Made by a program: the position numbers and the translations under genes
Shown here: piece after piece, positions 11,960 to 23,400 of the stretch
How positions within the stretch are numbered: position 1 is the stretch's first letter
Layout: each line of letters begins with the position of its first letter
The notes under the pieces: model-generated
Told to the model about the DNA's origin: nothing
Database searches by the model: none
Seen by the model: only the letters and a program-made list of their open reading frames with translations
Source of the DNA: Girardinichthys multiradiatus
Taxonomy: Eukaryota; Chordata; Actinopteri; Cyprinodontiformes; Goodeidae
Direction: 5' to 3'
Assembly: GCF_021462225.1 (NCBI RefSeq)
Contig: NC_061808.1
Span: 22,977,119-23,041,118, forward strand
Length of the DNA stretch: 64,000 nucleotides

Positions 11960-12130
11960 CAAATAGCCACCCTTGCTCTGATTACTGCTTTGCTCTCTTA
12001 GTATTCTCTCCATGGGCTTCATAAGGTGGTCTCCTGAAATGGTTTTCTAAAGAGTCTTGAAAGAACTTCCCAGAGGTGCACTGAGAGATGGCCAAAGGTT
12101 AATATTTCAGTCATCACAGCAAAGGGCGTT
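11960..12130 (+). mobile_element. Tc1 relic, unit B copy
   Basis: Matches 5042-5207 (GATTACTGCTTTGCTCTCTT, then AGAACTTCCCAGAGGT) and marks the right limit of the tandem duplication. The left inverted repeat seen in unit A is deleted here. Confidence 0.7.
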
Positions 12131-13790
12131 TTCTGTTTCTGTCTCAGTCAAGGGACCTGAATCTTATGATAAAACAGTTTTAGTAATCGAAAGTTATAAA
12201 AAATATTAATAGCAGCCGTGCCAATTATTGCGCTACCAATGACTGTGTCCACAAGAATCATTTCTTAATGTGTTTTTGCTGACTAAATAAATATATTCAA
12301 ATTCAAGGTTGGATTTTTCTAAAACTTTCAGTATGAGATTTTACTACTATTACAAAAGATAAATGTATGTAAGGATAAAGAAATTGTATACATCTTTGCC
12401 TTAGGGATGCCAACAAATATATATGCTGTTGTGTTGTAAGTTGCATATCAGAGCAGTTTTTCCCCCTATGTAATCAACAAGTCTTACCTAAATCTCAGTT
12501 GCTATAACAGTTTATTATGAAGAACACTTTTTTGTCCAGAATTAGAGTTTGGAGTTGATGTATTTCTGTGGTTTATTTGCACAACCTTAAAATTTGGGAT
12601 TTAGCTGTACTTTATGGCAACAAACTAATAGGAGCTCATCATTGACTTTAACAGAATCCAGCTTCTAGTGCAAGATCAAACGATTTAGAAGAGAAAAGAA
12701 GAGAAGAGAAGAGAAAAATTTTGGGGTTTATCCATCTTTCAGTCATATCCCAAGTAAAGCTTTAGTTTAAGGATGATGCAGGCGATGAGTTATTTTAACA
12801 GTTTTGGTTGTCTTTATGCCTTTATAGTTTGGACATAATCTAAGCAATGCTGTTTTCTAAATTGAGAAAATCTTGTGATTTATCTGTAAGAGATGAGACA
12901 GTTGTACTCTAAATAGTATCTTGTTGAGATAGGAACAATAACAGTTTGGGAACCCATGATTTATAGTAAATGAAGTCATTGACAGCAAGACTGAGCGACT
13001 ATCAGCAATTTATAAATAATTATAAAGAAAGGTGAAATCATCTGTTGGGAGTCACCATTGAGCACCACAAATATCACTAACTCTAAGGATACAGAAAACA
13101 GACGTGGATTTAAAAAAAAGGATCGATGGTCGAGGCTTTTTTAATCACCCGTTTCCTCTCGGCTCTGGATGTACATTTCAAGGCTTGACAAAACCCAGTG
13201 AAAAATGGGGAAAACTTGCACAGAGTCTGCCCAGATATAAAACAGGAATGTTACTGCAGAGTCTAAACACAGGAGCAGAGCTGGAGGGAGCGCTTTAAAC
13301 AAACATCAGTCAAACTCACTCAGGTTTGTCCCAGCTGGAGTCCTCAGAGCAGAGAGGAAACGAAGTGATTCGGGATTAGCAGACACCTTCTAAAGGTCTA
13401 TCATATAAGTCCTAAATAAGCTGAAAAAAGTTTGGAAATCATCTAAATTGAACATAGACATGTACTACGGTGGGTTATCAATCCTGCCTTGGCTCCTTCA
13501 CGTCCACTGGGTGGTGAGGTAGAGATGTATTTGAACGGCAGACCTGCTGTTCACTGGCCTGTGGTTGAGGTTGCACACTGATGACATATGCATCTGTTGA
13601 GTGTTGCTAGGTAAAGGGTTTTTTCTTCTTAAACCGGATGCTGCCCTGGGCCTGCTAATGTATTGGAATGTGTATATGTGGGGGTGTTTCTAGAGCTGTC
13701 TGCAATCTCTGTGTGTTTTTTCCACATGTGTGCGCACATCAAACTGCTAATATGTATGTACAAACACTTATTGTGTCTTGCAAAGAAATG
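12131..13790. other. Non-coding stretch downstream of dpf3
   Basis: No recognisable gene. It contains a GAAAAGAAGAGAAGAGAA purine tract at about 12690-12715 and minus-strand AATAAA hexamers at about 12509 and 12571. These could end a long dpf3 3' UTR, but nothing in the sequence decides that. The frame at 13104-13298 has no domain. Confidence 0.4.
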
Positions 13791-13791
13791 T

Positions 13792-14424
13792 ATAGCCCTT
13801 AACATTTTTCACATTTGGTCACATTACAACCCTAAACCTTAAAGTCTTTTTTGACTGACCAGCACAAAGTAGTGCAGAACTGTGACATGGGAGAAAAAGC
13901 AAACATGTCTTTTCCACATAGAAATTTGCATGATGTGGAATGCATTTCTATTGAACCCCCCTTTAATCTGATACCCTTAAAAATCCAGGGCAGCCAGTTG
14001 CCCTTCTGAGGTCACATACTTAGTAAATATTAATACAGTCAAGATAGGAAAACATTACAAAAACATAACAAATCAGCAATGTAGGTGTTGAGGGAAGTAT
14101 AATCTGAAACCAGGAAGAATACAACTGCAAACCTACAGAGACATGGCTGTCTGTCTAAAGTGACAGGCAGAGCATGGACAGCAATAATAAGAGAAGCTGT
14201 TAAGAAGCCAATAGTAACCCTGGAGGAGCTGCAGGGATCTTAAGATCAGGTAGGAAATTCGGTTTACAGAACAACCTTTGGAGTGCAGCACACAAATCTG
14301 GAATAAAGGTTTTGACTTGAGTTATTGAACACATATGCAGGACACACTTTTCAGGGGTTGGTAACAATGTGACAAAATGTAGAAAAGTTCAAGGGCTATC
14401 AATGCTTTTCCATGGCACTGTGTA
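13792..14424. mobile_element. Non-autonomous Tc1-type element directly after the dpf3 stop codon
   Basis: The ends are mutually inverted: near 13795 TTGCAAAGAAATGTATAGCC then TTTTTCACATTTGGTCACAT; near 14400, read on the minus strand, a diverged match followed by TTTTCTACATTTTGTCACAT. The body lacks a transposase frame. The element starts about 18 bp below the dpf3 stop, so the dpf3 3' UTR must run through it. A minus-strand ATTAAA at about 13971 lies inside. Confidence 0.75.
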
Positions 14425-14442
14425 GTATGCATCCAATTCCCA

Positions 14443-17400
14443 TTAAGCTTCTATGTGGGCTGAGGCCTTGTCTTTTAACAGGTCCAGACACAAGTGACAG
14501 CTCCAGCTCCCTGTAAAGAAACAGTGAGCAATCATCTTCCTTTTCTCCTTTCCATGTATAGCCTGAAGCCTGAAGCCTCTCTCAAACATAAAGCACACGA
14601 ACTATATAGTTTGAGTCCACTGTTGTCTTTGGAAAAAAAACTGTAAAAGTGGCTCTCACCTTCAGGAGGTTGGGTCATTGGAGGTTTCAGACAGTACATG
14701 TGATATCCCCGATCACAGTCATCACAGAACAATAACTGGTCCTGAATGAAAAACACACACTCAATATCATTAAAGAAAAGACATTTTCAGATATGACATG
14801 ACAAGGTTTTGCCTGACGTTACATACATCATTCTCGGAGGTGCCACACAGGCTGCAAGACTTGCACTCGATGCACTGCCACTGATATGTCCTCACCGCCT
14901 GCATCATGTTCTCTGTGAACTGCAAACACGTCGGGTGGCCTTTGGAGGGTCAGCAAGGTAAGAGGTAGGAAACAGCACAAAGGAGAGCCATGATTAGACT
15001 TTTTTGCAACATTACAAATGGAAATGTCAGTTTATTGATTTCGGATATCAGGTGACAGACCAATAAAAAGTAGTGCGTGATTGTGAAGAGTTACTTTAAA
15101 TGCAAAACATTATTTTGGGCGGAAACCTAACACTGCGAATCACCCTTAAAAACCATCCCAACTGTAAAACGCGGTGAGGGCAGCATCATGCTGTGGGGCT
15201 ACTCTTCTGCAGGGACAGAGAAGCTCTTCAGAGAGTAGGAGGGTGGAGCTAATGCAGGAGAATCCTGGGAGAAAACCTCCAAGAGGCTACAATGCAGAGA
15301 CTAAGGTAGAGGAAAAATGTGTTACTGTAAACTATTGGGTACTTTTGCAATGTGTAGTATTTAACCATCTTCCTGCCACCTTCTAACCATCTACAACATA
15401 CTAGATTTAAAACCGAATAGCTATATAGATACAAAGAATATTCTGGGGATTGATTTAAACTTGAACCCCACTGTTTATATATTGCGGGTAATACCAAGGG
15501 AAAAGAAGGACAAAGAGGGTACATTTTTACTGAGGATACTAGTGCTGACAGCAAAGAAATTTATAACTACCACATGGTTGAGACCACATTGTCCCGATAT
15601 CGCAGAGAGAGATAAAATTGAAAAGGTCTTCATTATGGAAAAGATAACAGCTAAGATACAACTTAAGCTGGAGACTTTTGAATCTAACTGGAAACCAATA
15701 ACTAGATTTGTTATGGAATCATGATGTCTCTTGATATGTAATAGAATTTTTATTTGGAGTCTATATTTTCCTCCTGTGCATATTATTGTCATTATTTTTT
15801 TTGCATTCATTTATTAAGTATCAGCTTATTCACATAGTTGGACCAACTTGGGGAATTGCATTTAATGATCTGTGCACCTTATGAGTTATTTTTTTGTATG
15901 TTTGTTTTTATTGTTATTAATATTATTTGTTCATTTGTAATTTCCAGAATACTTGCACCGGATATACACTACAGACCAAACGTTTGGACACACCTTCTCA
16001 TTCAAAAAGTTGTCTTCATTTTCATGACTATGAATATTGTAGCTTCACACTGAAGGCATCAAAACTATAAATTAACACATGTGGAATTATATACTGAACA
16101 AAAAAGTGTGAAACAACTGAAAATATGTCTTATATTCTAGGTTCTTCAAAGTAGCCACTTTTTGCTTTGATTACTGCTCCGCACACTCTTGGCATTCTGT
16201 TGATGAGCTTCAAGAGGTAGTCACCTGAAATGGTTTTCACTTCACAGGTGTGCCCTGTCAGGTTTAATAAGTGGGATTTCAAGCCTTATAAATGGGGTTG
16301 GGACCATCAGTTGTGTTGTGCAGGAGGTGGCTACAGTACACAGCTGATAGTCCTACTGAATAGACTGTTAGAATTTTTATTATGACAAGAAAAAAGCAGC
16401 TACGTACAGAAAAATGAGTGGCCATCATTACTTTAAGAAATGAAGGTCAGTCAGTCCGAACAATTAGGAAAAATTTGAACGTGTCCCCAAATGCAGTTGC
16501 AGTTTGAGATCTTTGGTTCTAACCACCGTGTCTTTGTGCGGCGCAGAAGAGGTGAACAGATGGACTCTACATGCCTGGTTCCCACCGTGAAGCATGGAGG
16601 AGGAGGTGTGATGGTGTGGGGGTGCTTTGCTGGAGACACTGTTGGGGATTTATTCAATATTGAAGGCATACTGAACCAGCATGGCTACCACAGCATCTTG
16701 CAGCGGCATGCTATTCCATCCGGTTTGCATTTAGTTGGACCATCATTTATTTTTCAACAGGACAATGACCCCAAACACACCTCCAGGCTGTGTAAGGGCT
16801 ATTTGACCAAGAAGGAGAGTGATGGGGTGCTGCGCCACATGACCTGGCCTCCACAGTCACTGGACCTGGACCCAATTGAGATGGTTTGGGGTGAGCTGGA
16901 CCACAGAGTGAAGGCAAAAGGGCCAACAAGTACTAAGCATCTCTGGGAACTCCTTCAAGACTGTTGGAAATCCATTTCAGGTGACTACCTCTTGAAGCTC
17001 ATCAACAGAATGCCAAGAGTGTGCGTAGCAGTAATCAAAGCAAAAGGTGGCTACTTTGAAGAACCTTGAATATAAGACGTATTTTCAGTTGTTTCACACT
17101 TTTTTGTTCAGTATATAATTCCACATGTGTTAATTCATAGTTTTGATGCCTTCAGTGTGAAGCTACAATATTCATAGTCATGAAAATAAAGAAAACTCTT
17201 TGAATGAGAAGGTGTGTCCAAACGTTTGGTCTGTAGTGTATATGGTATAACTATAAGATGTATTATGTGTACTCAGGCAAGCCTGGACTGTTATACATGT
17301 CGGTGTGTAAGAATGTTGGAAAATAAATAAAAAGTTCAAAACAATAAAAAAATAAAACCGAATAGCCACACATAAAAGGCAAAGTGGTGCATAATCCTAA

Positions 17401-20400
17401 AGTGACAAATTTAAAAAAACTGTGGCATCGATTTTTTTTCAAGCCCCTGGGTCAAAACTTTTAGAGAAGACCTTTACTCCACTTACAGCTGCAAGTCCTT
17501 TGGGGTATGTCTTTGCCAGCTTTGCATTTCTAGACAGTGAAATTCTTCATTGCAAAATAGCGCAATCTTAGTCAGATTGCACAGACAGCATCTGTGAACA
17601 TGTTTTTTTTTATATATATATTTTCTTGCAGCACTAATGCTCTGTATTCTTTGGTAATTTTCTAAAAGTAAGCAGACAGAAAGCATGGTGGAGAGAGAGG
17701 GGAAGGACATGCAGCACAGATCGCCGGGGCTGGAACTCGAACCCGGGACAGCTGCGTCGAGGACTGAAGCCACCATACATGGGTCGCCCGATCTACCGCT
17801 ACGCCGGGCCCTGTGAACATCAATTTTCAAGTCATGCCAAGAGTCCCAATGTGAATTTGGGTCTGAAATTTGTTTAGGCCATTTTAACACATGAATATGC
17901 TTTAATCTAAAACATTTCATTGTAGTTTAGCACCATCCATCTTCCAATCAACTCTGACCAGCTTCTCTGTACCTTCTAAATGTAACTTTTTTTTTTTTTT
18001 GTGCATGTAGGTCAAAAAGCGACATAGTTTTCATCTGACCAGAGCTCCTGCTTCTACAGGCTTGCTTTGTCTCCTACACAACTTGTGGCAAACTGTGAAA
18101 TTTACTTTTATGGCTTTCTTTCAACAATGAGTTTCTTCTTGCCCCTTTTTCATAAGGCCAGAATTGTGAAGTGCATGAAGAATAGTTGCCCTATCCAGAG
18201 ATTCTTCCACCTGAGTTGTGGATTTATGAACCTCCTCCAGAGTTACAAATGGCCTCCTGGTTCCCTTCATTTTTAAATTATGGACTGAATATTGCTCCAT
18301 GAGCCATTCAAAGCTTGGGGTAGTCTTTTCTATCCTAGCCCTGCTTTGCACTTCTCCACCACTTTATCTCTGGCCTCTCTGCTGTGTTCTTTGATTGTCA
18401 TTAATTCTGTTTGTTCACAAATGTTCTCTATTGAAGCTCTGAGGCCTATCAGTATCTATACCAAGAATAATTGGCATACATGTTGACTGTTTGCTAATTT
18501 GTTGACTTCTGGAGGCAACCGATTGCACTGGATTTTATTTAGAGCTATCAGAGTCAAGCAGACTCAATAAAAATCCACACCACATTTCTCATGTTTGTAT
18601 GTAAAAAATAAAACTTTTCACATATAACATTTTGAAACAATTGACCATTTTCTTGCCCTTCATGATTTTGAGCTATTTGTATTGGTCTATCAGATAAAAT
18701 CTCAATAAACTAAAAAGTTTTTTCGTTCAAACTTGACTAAATGTCAGTCAGTCAGTCATTTTCTACCGCTTATTCCATAGTGGGTCGCGGGGGAGCTGGT
18801 GCCTATCTCCAGCAGTCTATGGGCGAGAGGCGGGGTACACCCTGGACAGGTTGCCAGTCCATCGCAGGGCAAACTTGACTAAATGTTAAAATGTTAATGT
18901 GGTCTTAACACTTTTCCAAGACACTGTATGGAGATTTTTTATTTGTAAAAGCAGGAACATAGAGAGAGTGCAAGACGGAGTGGCAATGGCTCTTGACTCC
19001 CTTTCCTCTTTTGTTAGCTGAGCCGACAGTTCAGATTTATTCTACATTTAGTGATGACGATCATTGTATTATGTAAAGCACATAAATATTTGTTGAAACA
19101 TTTATTCCAGGAACGCAAAATAATCTGGTCACTCATCAAGTTCAGTGGAGCATGGAGATAAGTCTTCCTTAATTTTAAAATTCTGTATTTGGACAGCTGT
19201 CACTGTTGGCTTCAGGGTCTGAGAAGCAAACATCTTCCAGTACTGCCTCCTGAAAACCATGAAATGTAGAAGCCTCACTGTCCAACCTGGAGTGTTTATC
19301 TTCTTCTCATCCTTCTTCTCTCCTCCTCTTCCATACTACCATGAAAGCATCAGGCACAATATCTCTCTGCTCTCCTGTTCGGACAAAGTCCATTCACTTA
19401 AATTCATATTTCTGTCTTCTTCCTGTAGGTGACCTAAGATATGTTTTGCAGGGATGAACAAAGAGGAGGCGGTAATGTGGAATAAAGAGATGCAGACGAT
19501 TGTGGCCCCATAAAAACAGAATAAAACAAATAGTGATGACGTGTCATCAAAAAGTATTAATCCTTGCAGATGGTTGGGGCCAAAATTGAGAGGCATGCAG
19601 GATTGAACCAGGCTGCAGATATTATACCACGTTTAAAAATTGGGAATTAGTTTTTTTACTCTTCAGTCCCAGGTATTAAGGTCTTAAAGGCTAATTTAAA
19701 TGTATGTTGATTGACACGCTCCCCCCAATCTGAATTGATTTATTTTTAAAACATTTTTTAAAAGTCTCTAGATTTGAGCTGACGTATGCCAAAAGACTTC
19801 CAGCTGTAGCAGCAGCTAAAGGTTGACTTAATGTGGTTAAATACAAATGCACAAACAACTACTACTAAATGACATCACTACTACTACTCGGGGAGTACTA
19901 TTTGTATTGCCCTATCACAAAACAAAATCTACACAACATACACTGAAGTTTATGGTTTATGAAGTTAAGAAATGTAAAAAAAATAATAATAATACTTGAA
20001 GGGGTGTAGATACTTTCGCAAGTCACTCTGTTTAGGAGTGATGACCACTCTTTCAGGCAGAGTGTAAAGAAAAAACTATAAACATTAAAGATGGAGAATT
20101 ACTTTTGAAATCATAATTTTAAAACAGCATTTTGAATTACCTGTGGTTATCTTTCTCAAATATTAAGATCTAATCTGAAACATTCATATGTGACAAAAAG
20201 CAAAAAAGTATAAGACATATGTGAGGAGGCAAATGCTTTTTCACATTCTTGTATCAGTGGTACTGATCAACTCATCTCAATTTTGGCACAAACTGTCAAA
20301 ATTGTTTATGCCAAAAAGTCTTTAACAGTTCTGCCACCTTGTGCTGTGACGTTTTTTGAGTTCTTATTTTTTTTAAACATGTAACTCTTTTAGTGTTTAC

Positions 20401-23400
20401 AGGACCAAAGAAATTAGAGCTGCAGACTCACCAGAACGCCCGCAGTCAGAGCAGGACACCAACTCCTCTGCCTGCCCTGTTTTCCTGTTAGAGTCCTGGT
20501 CTCCCAAGCAGAAGTCACAGTAGTCGTTGGGAATGATGGTGCCATCAGAGCCCTTCTGAGCTGTCAGTAGGAACGGGAAAACATCAGAAGAGGAATATAT
20601 TGACAGTGATGTTCCATCCCTACTTTCATAAAAAGTATATTTATGAAGAATAGCTTGTAGAAACCTTGCAATGACCTCTGTAAAGTCAGAAATAGGAGCT
20701 GCATCTTACGTTTGTGGTTGTCTGAACTGTGAGGCGACGGTGGGGCCATCTCTGCGTCCTTCTCCTCTTCGCCTTCCTCCTCGGCCAGGTGAGTGTGTGT
20801 GTAATGGTAGCTAAGACCTGGACGGTTCTTGTAGCGCTTCCCACAAACTGCAGATGAAACATGATAAGTAAATGGCCAGTTTGAACTTCAACAAGGCTTT
20901 CTTGGCTTTGTGAAGGAACATGGAAAAATAAAAGAGCAGCAAAAACAGCAAAAATATGAAACCTAATAATAAAAACTACCATTAGACATACAGATAGATT
21001 AACTCCTAATAAATGACGGTTTTCTTAGCTGCACACCAATTATGTTTTATCAACAAATATGAACGTGCAAGCTTGAACTCATTAGGTTGTTTATGCTTTT
21101 GTTTTACCTGCACGTAGTTGTGCTGAACTCATTAATCAAATGTTAAAAATACTGATGTGGAATCATTTCCATGCCAAAAATATTAAATCTTGTGCTGTTG
21201 CCTTGAAGTTGTAAATTAGCACAGTGATCTTGAAGTAATTTCAATTATCACGCCATGCCACTCTGTGAACAAGCCCAAATCATCACCGTGCCTTACAGTC
21301 TTGTGTTTGTGCTGGAGCCAATTCTGTTTAAACTTCAGTTTGGCCAAAAGAAACTGATTCATTATTCATAAAGTTTGCAAAGCAATTATTAACTGCGCGT
21401 AGTGGCAAAACCTTCTCTGCAGATCACAGCGGCTTTAGAGAAACCGACAAAACATGCATCTGTCAGTGAAGTCATACCAGCACTTGAAACCAGTAGCGAC
21501 AGAAGCTCATGGCAAAGTGTTAGTGTCATGCAGCGCTGGCACTGAATCCACAAAGGAAAGCCCAAGCATACAGCATTAAAAGCTTTCTCTCAGTCATTCC
21601 TGCTCACGTAGCAAAAAGGCTGATCACTACAATAGCCCATGGAGCTGTGAGTAAGAAAAGTTCAAATTTAGATACCTTCTTCTGCCTTTTTTGAGTTATG
21701 CTTTTGTTTGTACCTATCTGGAACAGAGAAGACACAGAAGCAAACCATGACGGAAAGACAGAATGAGACATAACATGGGAATGAGACCGATTTGCATGAG
21801 GTTCAGTCCACAAACAACCCAACTCCGGAGGGATTTCGTCCAGGTTCAAAAGTGGCATGCTGGTCAGATCTACATAAACATCAGAGTCCCTTTACATGCT
21901 TTTTTTAGGAGCAGACAAACAGAGGGATAACATTAAGAGATTTGAGAAAGCTACATCCATTCTTCGTCAACGTGTATTTTCTAACAGACTGAACATTTCA
22001 GTTCTTTTTCTTTATGGGAACTTCGGCAGGAAGAGCAGAATCCTAACAGCAGGGTGACAAGGCAAAGGATAAACTAAGGAGACATGTTTTGTGTCTCCTT
22101 ACTGTCACAGATGTAAGGTTTATCCTGGTCTTCAGTATTAACAGATTCTGTCCTTCTGCGAGATGATCCTCTGCTCTGCAAGGAAACAACAAATATACAT
22201 CATACATGTCCACCTGTGAAGATTACAGGTTAAAACAAGAATTAAATCAGTATAGTTCATGCTACTACTCTCTTTTATAGAAATATAATGTTCCTGTGAG
22301 AAATTTCCATGTACAGTATTTATGGGCATTAATAAAAAACACTGTTACCTTTATCCTTCATTTTATTTCTTCTACAGTTTAAATATTTATACTTAATGTC
22401 TCTACGCTTGGAGCACTTGAAACCAAAGTTAAATTCCTTGTGTTGCACACAATTGGCTAATAAAGCTGATTCTAATTCTAATATATTATTTCAGACATTT
22501 ATTTATTTATTTCCACCTTAATTCCACATACTGTCAAAATCATATGTATGGGCTTCAATATATACATACACCCCCATTCAGGTTTTGTGCTTCAACCACA
22601 CACCATCACACACACTTTTTGAGGCGGGATTATTGGGAATTGTTCTCATCAGATATGCAACCGTTTATTTGAATTGGTTTTTTCCCTGACATAGACCCAA
22701 CACTAGGGTTGAGATCAGGCCTTTCAAGAAACGTAATGTTATCCTCCTTTTCATATTCCAAAACTAGTTTTGAACTTTTCCATGTCCTGTTGCAGCACTT
22801 TACTGTGTACAAGTTTCAACCATCTCACATAACCTGTCTGAGGAAACCAGCTAGGATGTATAAGAACAACCCAGGAACCACCAAAAGTGAATGCTATTAT
22901 AAACCAGAAGATGCTGGACCACCAGTCTCTCTGTAGACAGTGACAAGAGTTTAATAATATTATGAACTGAGAGGGTGCCGACCAAGAAAGAGACCCCTGC
23001 TCTAAAAGTGATTGCATCCAAAGTTTTATGGTCAGGTGAGACAAAGATTTAGTTATTTGACCACGAAGACAGGAAGTTTGTGTGAACGAGTCAAACTGAA
23101 GCTTTCAAACCCATAGTGACTGTAAAGCATAGTGGTGGTAGCATCACGCTGAGGTTATTTTAAGCTGTCAGTGGTACTAAGGTAATGCACAATGAAGATG
23201 GAACAATGAAGATGGAGGGAAGGCCATCTCCAACATTTTCTACTTCATCTCAAATCAACAACTAGATGGCTGAAACTTGGACACAGTTGGGTGTTCCAAT
23301 AGAGCAATGGCCCCAAACACATGAAACTGGTTTTGGGATGGATAAAGCAGGCAACGTTATGCTTCTGGAATGGCCTTGATCTAAACCCTATTGAAAATGT

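Larger units (their letters stand above)
6884..12130. repeat. Unit B of the direct tandem duplication
   Basis: This is the partner of unit A. The best-preserved part is 10683-11955 against 3382-4700, differing by scattered substitutions, about 60 bp present only in B near 10770-10828, and one copy instead of two of a 130-bp sub-repeat. The leg1 exons in this unit are damaged. The left edge is masked by the C-rich block; the right edge is inside a Tc1 remnant shared by both units, near 12125. Confidence 0.85.
17440..18920 (-). mobile_element. Old Tc1 relic in dpf3 intron 8, interrupted by two SINE-sized inserts
   Basis: Minus-strand transposase-derived sequence can be followed in pieces, for example plus bases 17811-17960 (TCAAGTCATGCCAAGAGTCC, ACATGAATATGCTTTAATCT) and 18010-18440. 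It ends with an inverted-repeat-like tail (CTTTTCCAAGACACTGTA, about 18909-18926). Boundaries on the left are uncertain. Small frames inside it are transposase shadows. Confidence 0.7.

Noticed and set aside
16491..17069. 192-codon frame as a domesticated transposase gene
   Set aside because: Lies within complete Tc1 inverted repeats and lacks the DNA-binding half and the first catalytic Asp; no sign of host use.
17690..17810. Functional tRNA gene on the minus strand
   Set aside because: Has A/B-box-like motifs but sits in a SINE with target duplications and a non-tRNA tail; the cloverleaf is not clean.
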